A stretch of 38,876 nucleotides of DNA from Phycisphaerae bacterium. Lineage in GTDB: Bacteria; Planctomycetota; Phycisphaerae; Sedimentisphaerales; Anaerobacaceae. The notes under the pieces were generated by a model, which saw only the letters and a list, made by a program, of their open reading frames with translations, was not told where the DNA came from and made no database searches. Both the position numbers and the translations under genes were made by a program. Location: positions 1 to 38,876 of the forward strand of contig JAQURJ010000009.1 of assembly GCA_028715705.1 (NCBI GenBank). Direction: 5' to 3'. Every line of letters starts with the position of its first letter. The stretch's first letter is position 1. This document shows positions 1 through 8,798 of this stretch, in pieces.

Positions 1-1526
1 GTCACTGTCGCGGTTTGTCCGGCGGCTATCTGGGTTCCGTTTTCAGACCAGACGAAACTTTGTATCGTTCCGTCACTGTCGAAAGACAGAGAACCATCCA
101 GCGTCACCTGCGCCGTGCCGTTAACAGCAGTGACAATCTTATCCTGACCGGCATTGGCTGTGGGCGGATTATTCTGTGAAGTATTGGGCCATATAGGACC
201 AGCCTGTGCACGGTAAGCGTCCCAGGCAACCTCGACCCAGCGTATCTGCTGACGGTTGAATGTATTGGGTGTCTCAATACCCATGTACCTATCCTGATAA
301 TCAAAGAGGGCGTTATGGTTCCATGCGCCTTTAAGACCCATGATATGGGCGGTAAGGACAATGCCTGCCCATGAATTGGCGTTACAGCAGCGTCTGTAGG
401 AACAATCCCAGATATTGCTGTCTTTTGTTGGGTCGGTGGCATGTCGGATACCCCATTCGGGCACACCAAGCATACTTGAAGGATAACGTACCAGGTCGGC
501 TTGACTTACATAGAAAGTATCGGCGTCTTCCTGGAAATAGGGGTCATTAGACAGATTCGATCCGATGTTTTTCATTCCCTGTGCATCGGGGTCAGAAGCG
601 AGGGCGTATCCGGCCAAAAGAATAGGCAACTTTCTTCCTGCGTAAATACCGCCATCCGGCATCCATGTCATGCCGGCTTTATATGAGCCATATAAATCGA
701 TGCCAAGCTGTACCATTCTTACATAAAGGGTTTCCTTGCTCTGGCTACCCCAGTCGAGATTGAGAGCGACGGCGCCTTCGCCGATGGTCGAACATATCTC
801 TCTGCCATAGCAGGGCATGTTGTCGCGCGGCATCAATCGTGTCATCTGATAACTGTAATACTGATCGAGCCATGGCCTCGCAAAATAGCCTTCTATCGTT
901 GACAGAACAGGTGTTCCGCTTACCAAAGGCAGGTCGAGCAGTATATCGTAATCCAGCGAGGCTTTATTGAATTTTACGGATTTGTCCGTTCCGCAATATG
1001 GCGGACGGAAACTTCCCGCTGGCGGAGCCGATGGCAGAACCGTTAGAATGGCTGCCGTCTGAAGCTGCGGCCACGAATCGGCCGTAGGCAGACTGATGCT
1101 GGAGATCAGTGACGAATTATTCGGTACATACAAACTTTTGCTTATCCCAACGTTTAACGCAACATTGAGGCTGGCCAGATAAGAACCTGCGGCATCCTTT
1201 GGCGCACTGTCATAACCTTGGCGAAACGAGGTTGTGCCCGGAATTGGGTTTATCATCGAGCCGTTCATAGTTCTGCCGCCTATATCCTGCGAACGGGGAC
1301 TGATATCCCTGATGGTAACCGGCCCTACAACCCAGTAATCACCGTTGGCGAACTGGCCCACTTGACAATCTTTGTCAAAGTACCAGGTGATGCCGTACTG
1401 GCTGACCTGAGTTGCCGCCTGGGCAAATGTGCCGATAATGATAGCGGCTGCTATTAATAAGATGATCTGTCTTGTTCCACATCCCATACTTCCTTGCATT
1501 CTACAGTAAGAACTCCTTTTTTTCAT
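1..1526 (-). CDS. Exported surface protein with C-terminal PKD-like domain (3' end outside window)
   Basis: The minus strand is open without a stop from position 1526 to the window edge (508 codons). The N-terminus is basic and followed by a hydrophobic stretch ending in AQA, so it reads as a signal peptide and the protein is probably exported. The middle is a 400-residue globular region with conserved-looking blocks (WMPDGGIYAGRKLPILLAG, then a Cys-rich YRRCC segment). I do not recognise a named family for it. The last visible part, beginning NPPTANAGQDK and containing SFDSDGTIQSFVW, is a typical PKD/REJ-like immunoglobulin fold of the kind found on planctomycete surface proteins. The start at 1526 is chosen because AAGGGA lies upstream at good spacing; in-frame ATGs at 1499 and 1487 are alternatives. 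It is transcribed away from the EPS/exosortase locus, and its C-terminus, where a sorting signal would sit, is not visible. Confidence 0.8.
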   Translation of the reverse strand, partial: MKKRSSYCRMQGSMGCGTRQIILLIAAAIIIGTFAQAATQVSQYGITWYFDKDCQVGQFANGDYWVVGPVTIRDISPRSQDIGGRTMNGSMINPIPGTTSFRQGYDSAPKDAAGSYLASLNVALNVGISKSLYVPNNSSLISSISLPTADSWPQLQTAAILTVLPSAPPAGSFRPPYCGTDKSVKFNKASLDYDILLDLPLVSGTPVLSTIEGYFARPWLDQYYSYQMTRLMPRDNMPCYGREICSTIGEGAVALNLDWGSQSKETLYVRMVQLGIDLYGSYKAGMTWMPDGGIYAGRKLPILLAGYALASDPDAQGMKNIGSNLSNDPYFQEDADTFYVSQADLVRYPSSMLGVPEWGIRHATDPTKDSNIWDCSYRRCCNANSWAGIVLTAHIMGLKGAWNHNALFDYQDRYMGIETPNTFNRQQIRWVEVAWDAYRAQAGPIWPNTSQNNPPTANAGQDKIVTAVNGTAQVTLDGSLSFDSDGTIQSFVWSENGTQIAAGQTATV

Positions 1527-1992
1527 CCTTAAATTCCCTTAAAAAATGAACAATTAACTCTATACAAATTTTCTAAGCTTGCTTTGTAAAGTGTACAATA
1601 CATTCGGCGATATCGAGTTTTTTGTCTTAGATGAAAACCGAACATCCATGTTCCAAGAGATGCCCTTTAATCCGTTTGGGCTTCAGGGGGGCCATCAAAA
1701 TTTATTATGATGGGTAAAATGCTTATAATAGCTATGGGAACAATGCTTATAATGTTATAGGGCCTTTCCCTGATATGTGCGATTATAATAGAACCGCCCA
1801 GATTCCCCTCGAAAAAAAATATCCTCGTCTCTGATTCGATTAGATATAAAGAACTAATACTTTTGGTGTATTCTGCCATGTTCGTAAGTGCCAAAAAAAG
1901 AAAATTTATAGGTTTATGCGGCTTTTCTTATCGGTTCACTTCCTTATGGTTAAGAAGGGTTTGTGCCTATATCAAAAACATAAACCCCCTGA

Positions 1993-2020
1993 TTTACACA
2001 TTTTAAACGTTCATTATCAT
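1993..2020 (+). promoter_or_regulatory. Sigma70-like promoter of the EPS/exosortase locus
   Basis: TTTACA (1993-1998) and TATCAT (2015-2020) are separated by 16 bases. Each hexamer matches five of six consensus positions. The expected start of transcription is near 2027, about 50 bases before the first gene. This is the only strong candidate upstream of the locus. Confidence 0.5.
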
Positions 2021-2023
2021 TGG

Positions 2024-2037
2024 GTTTAAGGTTAAAC
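2024..2037. promoter_or_regulatory. Inverted repeat at the predicted transcription start, possible operator
   Basis: GTTTAA and TTAAAC form a perfect 6-bp inverted repeat with a GG spacer, directly downstream of the predicted -10 box. The position would suit a repressor binding site. The regulator is unknown; the LuxR-type gene at the end of the locus is a candidate only by proximity. Confidence 0.3.
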
Positions 2038-2075
2038 GGCAGACTTGTAAAACTTAAATTTTGTCAGAGAGTCAG

Positions 2076-2855
2076 ATGGATTTAGCTTTTCAAAAAGCTG
2101 AGAAGGGATTTTCCAGCCCTGTTAGGGAGCGGAATCATTCTGTACTTACGGGCAAAGGATTGATTTTCTGGCTTGGTACGGCGTTGTTGGTGATAAACCT
2201 TGGTTTGCTTTATCGCAAACACGCCAGTTTCATACATGGTGTTGTAGAAAAGCCTGCTGTATTGCCTATCGCCCTAAAATTTTTGCCTCAGAAAACACAA
2301 ACTTGGAACAGCCGTGATATCGAACTTTCCGCCGAAGTACGGCAGGCAGCCGATTGCGACGACTATGTAAATCGTCTTTACGCAGATGAAGCATCCGGCG
2401 AGTATGCCAACCTTTACATAGCTTATTCGAGCAGGCCAAGGACAATGGTTGGACATCGCCCCGATACCTGTTATACGGCAAACGGCTGGATGAATTTGGG
2501 CACAAAGAAAACGGAATTTAAAACTGCAAACGGAGTGGGGGTACCATGCCTCATCCATCGGTTTAAAAAATCATTTCCGCGTGAAGATGAAATTTTGGTT
2601 TTGAATTTTTATGTTCTCAACGGTCAGATCGTCAATGAAGAAAGCGGCTTTTCGGGACTTGGGTGGCGAACCCCGAATATAAAGGGCGATCCAGCGTTTT
2701 ATGTTGCGCAGGTTCAGATAAGCGGAACGATGGAAAATTCAGTCCTGCGTTTGGCACATGACATAACGGATTCGATCATCGAAATTTTGCCTGACAAAAA
2801 TGGGCAGGTTGGTATGGCAGAATTGAATGCTTATTCGGAATCATCGAATTATTAG
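2076..2855 (+). CDS. epsI: EpsI-domain exosortase-associated protein
   Basis: This is an EpsI family protein (DUF3485), a partner found with exosortases in EPS loci. Its biochemical role is not settled; it is thought to act at the outer face of the membrane. The protein has a cytoplasmic N-terminus, one membrane helix at about residues 29-46, and an extracytoplasmic domain. The family hallmark HRPDTCYTANGW (residues 127-138) is present. In many bacteria EpsI is fused to, or adjacent to, the exosortase; here the exosortase gene is about 8.6 kb downstream, with eight genes between. The ATG at 2076 has a weak GAGAG upstream; an in-frame TTG at 2061 would add five residues. It is the first gene behind the promoter at 1993-2020. 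Confidence 0.85.
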   Translation: MDLAFQKAEKGFSSPVRERNHSVLTGKGLIFWLGTALLVINLGLLYRKHASFIHGVVEKPAVLPIALKFLPQKTQTWNSRDIELSAEVRQAADCDDYVNRLYADEASGEYANLYIAYSSRPRTMVGHRPDTCYTANGWMNLGTKKTEFKTANGVGVPCLIHRFKKSFPREDEILVLNFYVLNGQIVNEESGFSGLGWRTPNIKGDPAFYVAQVQISGTMENSVLRLAHDITDSIIEILPDKNGQVGMAELNAYSESSNY

Positions 2856-2922
2856 AGTTTGATCGTGATAATTGAAATTGAATTTTTCCCACTCGGTGCA
2901 GCCGACAGGGACAGAGTGCAAT

Positions 2923-4488
2923 ATGACGACATCGACATTGAAGAAAAGACTTTTATTGAAACCTTCGCTGAAATTAAACGCCTTCAGTAATTTGCTTGCT
3001 ATAGGTGTAAATATCGCGATAGGTTTCTTTCTTTTGCCGATAATTTTCTCTCATCTTGGCGCAACGGGTTTTGGCGCATGGATGCTTGTCTCGTCGCTGA
3101 TAGGATATTTTGGGTTACTTCGCCTTGGTGTCGGAACGGGTGTGCTGCGGTATGTTCCGATGTACAGGGGGCAAAAGGATAACGGCAAGATAGAAGAAGT
3201 GATCGGCGCCGCGATGGCATTTTATATTGTGGTTGGGGCTGTTATATTCCTGGTTTCTTATTTTTTTGCTGGAACGATAGCGGATTTTTTTAAGGGCGGC
3301 AGCGAGTTTCAATCGTTGGTGAAATTTGTGGGTCTTGCTGCGGCTATCGAATGTCCGACACTGATATATGATACGGCGATAAGGGGTTTTGAAAGATATG
3401 TTCTTGCTAATACGTTGGTGATTTTAGGAAGCGTTATTAGAGCGGCAGGTCTGATTATCTGTATGAAACTGAGTTATGGCCTTGCGGCAATGGGTGCGAC
3501 GCTGGCAATTGTGGCGACACTGTATTTGATTATAGAAGCTGTGGCATTTAGATTTTACTGCGCAGGTGTACGCGTTATTGTCACTAAGGCGGATATGGCG
3601 GTTTTGAAAATGCTGCTGGCTTACGGTTTTATAGCCATGATCGAGAGCGGAGCGGCGCTTTTGAGCTTTGAATCGCCAAAGATGATAGTGGGCAAAGTTA
3701 TGTCACTTGATACGGTCGGTTTTTTTAGTATGGCGATTATGTTGGTCGCGTACTATAAGCGTTTTGTTTTTTCCGTAACACAGGTGTTTATGCCGCGATT
3801 CAGTTTTCTATCGGGGCGCAAAGATGGAAACAGTATCCGTTCGCTGTTTTTAATCAGCAGCCGGTATGTCACTATCATCGCCGGCACTTTGGCGTTGCTT
3901 ATGTGGGTGGTCGGCCCCGCATTTTTGCGGCTGTGGTTTCATACCGACGCCGTTTCGCAGGTATCCGGTGTTTTGGCCGTTCTTACCGGTGGAATGCTGG
4001 TTTTTGTATCACATCGCATATCCATCGATCTGCTTTATGGGCTTGGGTTTGTAAAGCGAATCGCTGCCTTTGCTTTATTAGAAGGCGCACTGGTATTGCT
4101 GTTTTCGATATTTCTGGCATATCGATATGGAATGACAGGCGTAGCCATAGGCGTCGCCATTCCTTTGATACTGGTAAGAGGGGTGGTTCAGACGTTTTAT
4201 GTATGCAGGCTGATGGAAATAGGGTTTTTCAGTTATTATCTTAAATGTTTTTTGAGACCGTGGCTTATAGTCGCCCTGCTGGCGGTTGGCGGTTATATAA
4301 TCGGAATAGAGGGGTCTATTGGTAGTTGGCTGTCTCTTTTCGGTGTTAGCTTTCTGGCGCTTGCCGCCTATGGATTGCTGACCTGGTTTGTCGTCCTTAC
4401 AGCCGATGAGAAACAAAAACTCAAAACAAGGGCAGCTGAATCACTGTTATCTATAAAAACGCTCTTTTTGGCGGCGGAGAAGGCATAA
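2923..4488 (+). CDS. wzx: Polysaccharide flippase, Wzx / PST family
   Basis: A 521-residue polytopic membrane protein with about 12-14 hydrophobic helices and short loops, typical in length and hydropathy for polysaccharide transporters of the MOP superfamily. Known members flip undecaprenyl-diphosphate-linked repeat units from the cytoplasmic to the outer leaflet. The opening membrane segment (FSNLLAIGVNIAIGFFLLPI) followed by a GATGFGAW-type loop resembles that of Wzx and MATE-like flippases. An in-frame TTG at 2872 would add 17 polar residues; the ATG at 2923 is preferred because the membrane domain starts soon after it. The stop at 4488 abuts the next start. Its position beside glycosyltransferases and a Wzy-like polymerase supports a Wzx/Wzy-dependent pathway. 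The sugar specificity cannot be read from sequence. Confidence 0.85.
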   Translation: MTTSTLKKRLLLKPSLKLNAFSNLLAIGVNIAIGFFLLPIIFSHLGATGFGAWMLVSSLIGYFGLLRLGVGTGVLRYVPMYRGQKDNGKIEEVIGAAMAFYIVVGAVIFLVSYFFAGTIADFFKGGSEFQSLVKFVGLAAAIECPTLIYDTAIRGFERYVLANTLVILGSVIRAAGLIICMKLSYGLAAMGATLAIVATLYLIIEAVAFRFYCAGVRVIVTKADMAVLKMLLAYGFIAMIESGAALLSFESPKMIVGKVMSLDTVGFFSMAIMLVAYYKRFVFSVTQVFMPRFSFLSGRKDGNSIRSLFLISSRYVTIIAGTLALLMWVVGPAFLRLWFHTDAVSQVSGVLAVLTGGMLVFVSHRISIDLLYGLGFVKRIAAFALLEGALVLLFSIFLAYRYGMTGVAIGVAIPLILVRGVVQTFYVCRLMEIGFFSYYLKCFLRPWLIVALLAVGGYIIGIEGSIGSWLSLFGVSFLALAAYGLLTWFVVLTADEKQKLKTRAAESLLSIKTLFLAAEKA

Positions 4489-5319
4489 ATGACCATAGAT
4501 ATATTGATGATAACCTATAACAGGCCGCAGTATACGCGTCTTTCACTTGGTAGGCTGCTGGATAGCTGTGATGAGACGATGCGGGTATGGGTCTGGCAGA
4601 ATGGCAATGACAGCGATACAATTGATGTTGTAAATAGCTTCAGGGGACATCCGCGTTTTTTCAAATATCATCATAGCCTGGAAAACAAAAAGTTAAACAA
4701 ACCGACTAACTGGCTCTGGGATAATGCCGAGGGACAATTTTTAGGCAAGGTTGATGATGATTGCCTTGTTCTATTCGAGTGGGCACAGATATTGCGGACA
4801 GCGCATCTTGACGAGCCGCGTTTCGGCGTGATCGGCTGTTGGAATTACTTTCCGCAGGATGTTGTGCCGGAGATCGCATCAGTAAAGATCAAGACTTTCA
4901 ACAAGGGGCATCAGTTGCTTCAAAACTGCTGGATAGGCGGCAGCGGCTATCTTATGAAACGCCAATGCGTCAATCAGTTAGGATTATTGGATGATGGTCA
5001 TAATTTCAGTGCCTATTGTATAAAGCTTTGGTCTAAAGGCTGGATCAACGGTTGGTATTATCCTCTTATTTATCAGGAGCACATGGACGATCCGCGTTCG
5101 CAGCACACACAGTTGAGGACGGATGAAGACTTAAAAAATGGTATTCCATTGACGGCTAAAAATTTCAGGGTTAGCACGATCGAACAGTGGCTGGAGTTTC
5201 TAAAGAATGACGCGGTTGTACTGCAAAAAGCCTCACTTGATTCTAAAAAATATAGCGGCTGGCGGATGAAGATGAACAGGCTCGGCGTAAAATTAAAAAC
5301 CTGCGGGGGTAGATTGTGA
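4489..5319 (+). CDS. Glycosyltransferase family 2-like protein
   Basis: A 276-residue cytoplasmic GT-A-fold glycosyltransferase. The N-terminus (IDILMITYNRPQYTRLSLGRLL) is the usual beta-strand and loop that bind the nucleotide sugar, and the DXD-type metal-binding motif is the DDD at residues 89-91. A later WIGGSGYLM block resembles the acceptor-side region of the family. The ATG directly follows the stop of the flippase gene, and the 3' end overlaps the next gene by four bases (GTGA), so translation is probably coupled. The gene probably adds one sugar to the growing lipid-linked repeat unit; donor and acceptor are unknown. Confidence 0.85.
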   Translation: MTIDILMITYNRPQYTRLSLGRLLDSCDETMRVWVWQNGNDSDTIDVVNSFRGHPRFFKYHHSLENKKLNKPTNWLWDNAEGQFLGKVDDDCLVLFEWAQILRTAHLDEPRFGVIGCWNYFPQDVVPEIASVKIKTFNKGHQLLQNCWIGGSGYLMKRQCVNQLGLLDDGHNFSAYCIKLWSKGWINGWYYPLIYQEHMDDPRSQHTQLRTDEDLKNGIPLTAKNFRVSTIEQWLEFLKNDAVVLQKASLDSKKYSGWRMKMNRLGVKLKTCGGRL

Positions 5320-6683
5320 TCAAGGCAATAGTTCCGTTTAACATTTTGCTGGCAGCGACAAAAGCGGCAACAGGGGCAGCCTCCGGTGAGTCATCTATTC
5401 ATCAGGTGACATTGATATTGGGCATTCTGTTTGCTGCAATGGTTTTCATTGTACCGCGCAAATATATACTGCTGCCGTTTGTGATAGTGACATGCTTTAT
5501 CCCAGCCGATCAGCGGGTAATCAGTATGGGGCTGGATTTTACACCGCTTAGATTTCTTATACTGGCTGGAGTTGTGAGGCTGCTTTTGCTGGATAATGTG
5601 TATCCACTGAAAATAACCTCGATTGACAAGATACTGATCGTCTGGGCGATTAGCGGCGCGGTTATATTTGTTATCCAATGGGGAGATGCAGGGGCTGTGA
5701 TATATAAATGCGGAGTATTGTTCGATACGCTGGGGCTGTACTGGATATTCCGCAAGAATCTCGATAACTGGGATAGTATAAGACGTGTTATAAAGATATT
5801 TGCCGTTTGTGTGCTTTTTATGAGCGTCTTCGTCGCTTTTGAATGGACCACAGGCAATAACCTATTTAAGTACCTTGGCGCGGTGCATACTGAGGTTAGG
5901 GTGGGCAGATATCGATGTGAGGCCTCTTTTCCGCATTCGATAATGCTTGGCGTTTTCTGGGGAACGCTTGTTCCGCTTTTTGCGGGCATGGCGAAAATTG
6001 ATGACAAGGTGTTATTTGGGAGTGCTTGCGGGGCGGCAGTTTTTATTGTCGCCGCGTCCGCATCGAGCACACCGCTGATGGCCTTAGCGGTGGCTATAGC
6101 CGGATTAATGGTCTATAGGTTTCGCCGTTACACCAGGATTGCGATGTGGTCGTTTGTGGGATTGCTTGCGTGTTTGCATATGATAATGAAAGCGCCGGTC
6201 TGGCATTTGATAAGCAGGGTAAACGTGGTTGGCGGTTCGACCGGATGGCACAGGTATCATCTAATAGATAAAGCCATCGAGTATTTTAATGAGTGGGCGC
6301 TTATCGGAACGAAAAGCACTGAACACTGGGGCTGGGGGCTTGGTGACACTACGAATCAGTATATTCTCGAAGGTATCAGGGGCGGGTTCATTACTCTCAT
6401 ATTTTTCTGTATTATGCTATACCTTATATTCAAGGTATTTTTGAAGATTGCCATATACGCAACGGATGAAAAATATAGATGGCTTAGCTGGTGCTTTTTT
6501 ATTTCACTTGCCGGCCACTGTGTCGCTTTCATTGCTGTTTCGTATTTCGGCCAGATAATGATGCTTTGGTATTTGTTGTTAGCCGCAGCCGGTTCGCTTG
6601 GTCAGAATATTGTGTATTCACAGGCTCCGGTTTTTCAACCTGTAACAAACCCTCCATTCGGATTAAGGCCGCAATATGAATAA
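5316..6683 (+). CDS. O-antigen ligase / polymerase-like membrane protein (Wzy-like)
   Basis: A 455-residue protein with about 10-12 membrane helices and one larger extracytoplasmic loop after residue 300. This is the layout of the O-antigen ligase/polymerase family (Wzy_C, WaaL), which polymerises or transfers lipid-linked glycans on the outer face of the inner membrane. The large loop contains STGWHRYHLIDKAIEYF and a later GLGDTTNQYI segment, resembling the conserved loop of this family, where an Arg and a His are usually needed. It starts with GTG inside the stop of the preceding gene and overlaps the next gene by eight bases. In this locus it is the only polymerase candidate. Polymerase versus ligase activity cannot be decided from sequence. 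Confidence 0.8.
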   Translation: MIKAIVPFNILLAATKAATGAASGESSIHQVTLILGILFAAMVFIVPRKYILLPFVIVTCFIPADQRVISMGLDFTPLRFLILAGVVRLLLLDNVYPLKITSIDKILIVWAISGAVIFVIQWGDAGAVIYKCGVLFDTLGLYWIFRKNLDNWDSIRRVIKIFAVCVLFMSVFVAFEWTTGNNLFKYLGAVHTEVRVGRYRCEASFPHSIMLGVFWGTLVPLFAGMAKIDDKVLFGSACGAAVFIVAASASSTPLMALAVAIAGLMVYRFRRYTRIAMWSFVGLLACLHMIMKAPVWHLISRVNVVGGSTGWHRYHLIDKAIEYFNEWALIGTKSTEHWGWGLGDTTNQYILEGIRGGFITLIFFCIMLYLIFKVFLKIAIYATDEKYRWLSWCFFISLAGHCVAFIAVSYFGQIMMLWYLLLAAAGSLGQNIVYSQAPVFQPVTNPPFGLRPQYE

Positions 6684-7656
6684 ACCACTTATTTCTATAT
6701 TGATAGTAAATTGGAACACATGCAGGCTTACATGCGATTGCATACGGTCCGTGATTGACCAGACTCGATGTGATTATGAAATAATTGTGGTTGATAACGC
6801 CTCCGGCGATGGTTCAGCGGAGCAAATAAGATCACAATTCAAAGATGTTACACTGATTGCAAATAAAGAGAATAATGGTTTTGCCGCGGCAAACAACGAG
6901 GCAATGAAGGATGCGAAAGGTCGATACCTGTTATTGCTTAATAGTGACACTATTGTTCTTGACGGCGCAATAGATAAAACTATCCAGTTCGCCGACAAAA
7001 ATCCCGATGCCGCTGTTGTCGGCTGCAAAATGCTTAACCCTGATATGAGCCTTCAGCGCAACTGCTTTATGTTTCCTTCGCTTTTGAATATGTTTCTTAT
7101 GAGCACTTATCTATACAAGGCATTTGGTCGTAGCCGATTTTACACCAGAGAACGGATGAGCTATTGGAATTACGATACCGTTCGTCAGGTCGATGTCGTT
7201 ACAGGCTGCTTTATGCTCGTAAGAAGAGAAGCTATCGAAGCGGTGGGGGGGATGGATGAGAGCTTCTTCATGTATGCCGAAGAGACCGATTGGTGTTATC
7301 GGTTCAAACAGGCCGGCTACAAGGTTCTATATACACCGTCGGCCAGTATTATTCATTTCGGCGGCCAGAGCAGCAAAATGGTCAGTCAAATGGCTTTGCA
7401 GGTACACGCGAGCGTTTTATTTTTTATCAGAAAACATAAGGGCAGGCTGCAATATGCGATTGCCTGTCTGTTAACATCGCTGTTTTTTATTGTTCGGCTG
7501 CCGGTCTGGGGCGGGATATGGCTTTTGAAAAGAACGGACGCGGCCGCACAGAAAACCAAACTTTATGCGTATGGGGCTTTGGCAGCTTTGGCTGGAGTCG
7601 AGGCGCTATCCGTAAAGGGAGATGAATGTCACGTCGCAGAGAATACGATTCGGTAG
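6676..7656 (+). CDS. Glycosyltransferase family 2, WbbL-like, with C-terminal hydrophobic segment
   Basis: A 326-residue GT2 enzyme of the rhamnosyltransferase-like (WbbL) type. It begins SILIVNWNTCRLTCDCIRS and has VVDNASGDGS in the nucleotide-binding region, an NSD motif with Asp91 in the DXD position, and the acceptor-side pattern GGMDESFFMYAEETDWCYR, which is highly typical of this subfamily. After the catalytic domain, residues from about 254 to 280 are hydrophobic and may dock the enzyme on the membrane. It overlaps the polymerase gene by eight bases and the next gene by 31 bases. It probably extends the EPS repeat unit; the sugar is not predictable. Confidence 0.9.
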   Translation: MNKPLISILIVNWNTCRLTCDCIRSVIDQTRCDYEIIVVDNASGDGSAEQIRSQFKDVTLIANKENNGFAAANNEAMKDAKGRYLLLLNSDTIVLDGAIDKTIQFADKNPDAAVVGCKMLNPDMSLQRNCFMFPSLLNMFLMSTYLYKAFGRSRFYTRERMSYWNYDTVRQVDVVTGCFMLVRREAIEAVGGMDESFFMYAEETDWCYRFKQAGYKVLYTPSASIIHFGGQSSKMVSQMALQVHASVLFFIRKHKGRLQYAIACLLTSLFFIVRLPVWGGIWLLKRTDAAAQKTKLYAYGALAALAGVEALSVKGDECHVAENTIR

Positions 7657-8798
7657 TCTGTTTTGCTGGACAGGACTGGTGGTATCACAACCGTGCGCAT
7701 TCTGATGTGCAGATAATGCGAAACCTCAGTGAGCATATCAAAGTGTTGTTTGTCAACTCGATAGGTATGCGCATGCCGACACCGGGCAAAAGCCCCAATT
7801 TCCTGCGAAAGATAGCCCGCAAGCTGACCAGCATTTCAAAAGGTCTTGTTAGCGTATCGGGCAGCATGTGGGTTTTTTCGCCGATTATGCTGCCGCCTTC
7901 GCGAAATAATAATATTCGCAGGCTAAACGCCGACCTTATCGCATGGCAGATACGCAGGGCGCTAAAGTCTATCGGCGCAAAGAACTGGTTTTACTGGGTT
8001 ACGGTTCCGACAGCTTCGGATATCCTCGAAAAATTACCGCAGGAATTTACCATTTTCAATCGTTCTGATGTCTTCTCGAAATTTCCGGAAGCCCGTGAAG
8101 AGTATATAAGATCGCACGAACGAAAAATGCTTGATAGAAGCGATATTATTTTTTACGTCAATGAAAAATTGATGGCCGAAGATCCAGCCGAGGAAAGTAA
8201 AAAATTCATGCTTAGTCACGGCGTTGATTTTGAGTTATTCAGCCGCAGCGAAATCCATCCAGAACTCAAAAATATCAGACATCCTATTGTTGGTTATTTT
8301 GGCCAAATAGATGACTACACCATTGATACCGAGTTGCTTTTCAATGCAGCAAAGGAACTTAACGATATGTCGTTTGTGCTTGTAGGACCAACGAGTATAA
8401 ATATGAGCAAGATTAAAGCCTTGCCAAACGTTCGTTACTTTGGCCTACGTCCTTATGACCAGATACCGGCTTTCGGCGCAGGTTTTGATGTCTGCATAAT
8501 GCCATGGAAGCAGAATGAATGGATTCTGCGGTGCAATCCGATAAAGCTGAAGGAATATCTTGCTATCGGCTCGCCTATTGTGACAACGCCGTTCCCACAG
8601 ACAAGCGACTATCCCGGTCTGCTTTCTGTCGCCCGTGATATTGGGGATTTCATAAATCGCATAAGAGAGGCAGTTAGTGAGGATGATTCATTGAGGGAAC
8701 TGCGTCAGAGGGCGGTGCAAAATGATTCCTGGCGGTCAAAGTCGCAATTTGTATTTGAACTTGTACAAACAAGGGGAGTTATGCAATGTGCGGAATAG
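7626..8798 (+). CDS. Glycosyltransferase, GT-B fold (GT4/GT1-like)
   Basis: A 390-residue putative GT-B glycosyltransferase. The C-terminal half shows the usual pattern: HPIVGYFGQIDDYTIDTELL starts the second Rossmann domain, then FVLVGP, then a GFDVCIMPW strand and the NPIKLKEYLAIGSPIVTT block, which matches the donor-binding E/K region of GT4-like enzymes. The N-terminal half (VVCFAGQDWWYHNRAHSDVQIM) resembles enzymes often annotated in exopolysaccharide loci. The ATG follows an AAAGGGAG ribosome binding site that lies within the preceding coding region, and the 3' end overlaps the amidotransferase gene by 13 bases. Specific donor and acceptor are unknown. Confidence 0.85.
   Translation: MSRRREYDSVVCFAGQDWWYHNRAHSDVQIMRNLSEHIKVLFVNSIGMRMPTPGKSPNFLRKIARKLTSISKGLVSVSGSMWVFSPIMLPPSRNNNIRRLNADLIAWQIRRALKSIGAKNWFYWVTVPTASDILEKLPQEFTIFNRSDVFSKFPEAREEYIRSHERKMLDRSDIIFYVNEKLMAEDPAEESKKFMLSHGVDFELFSRSEIHPELKNIRHPIVGYFGQIDDYTIDTELLFNAAKELNDMSFVLVGPTSINMSKIKALPNVRYFGLRPYDQIPAFGAGFDVCIMPWKQNEWILRCNPIKLKEYLAIGSPIVTTPFPQTSDYPGLLSVARDIGDFINRIREAVSEDDSLRELRQRAVQNDSWRSKSQFVFELVQTRGVMQCAE

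Larger units (their letters stand above)
1527..2075. other. Divergent intergenic region between exported protein and EPS locus
   Basis: A 549-base AT-rich stretch separates the leftward exported-protein gene from the rightward EPS locus. It holds a sigma70-like promoter and a short palindrome close to the EPS side, annotated separately. A leftward 75-codon frame (1667-1894, TTG start) encodes a hydrophobic segment but has no ribosome binding site and is not accepted as a gene. No RNA gene or terminator hairpin was found. Confidence 0.6.

Noticed and set aside
1667-1894. Leftward 75-codon frame with a hydrophobic segment in the first intergenic region
   Set aside because: TTG start, no ribosome binding site, no family resemblance and strongly AT-driven composition; an internal ATG at 1879 has no better signal.
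5510-6070. Leftward 186-codon open frame
   Set aside because: Antisense to the Wzy-like gene; composition reflects the hydrophobic codons on the other strand, with no recognisable motif.
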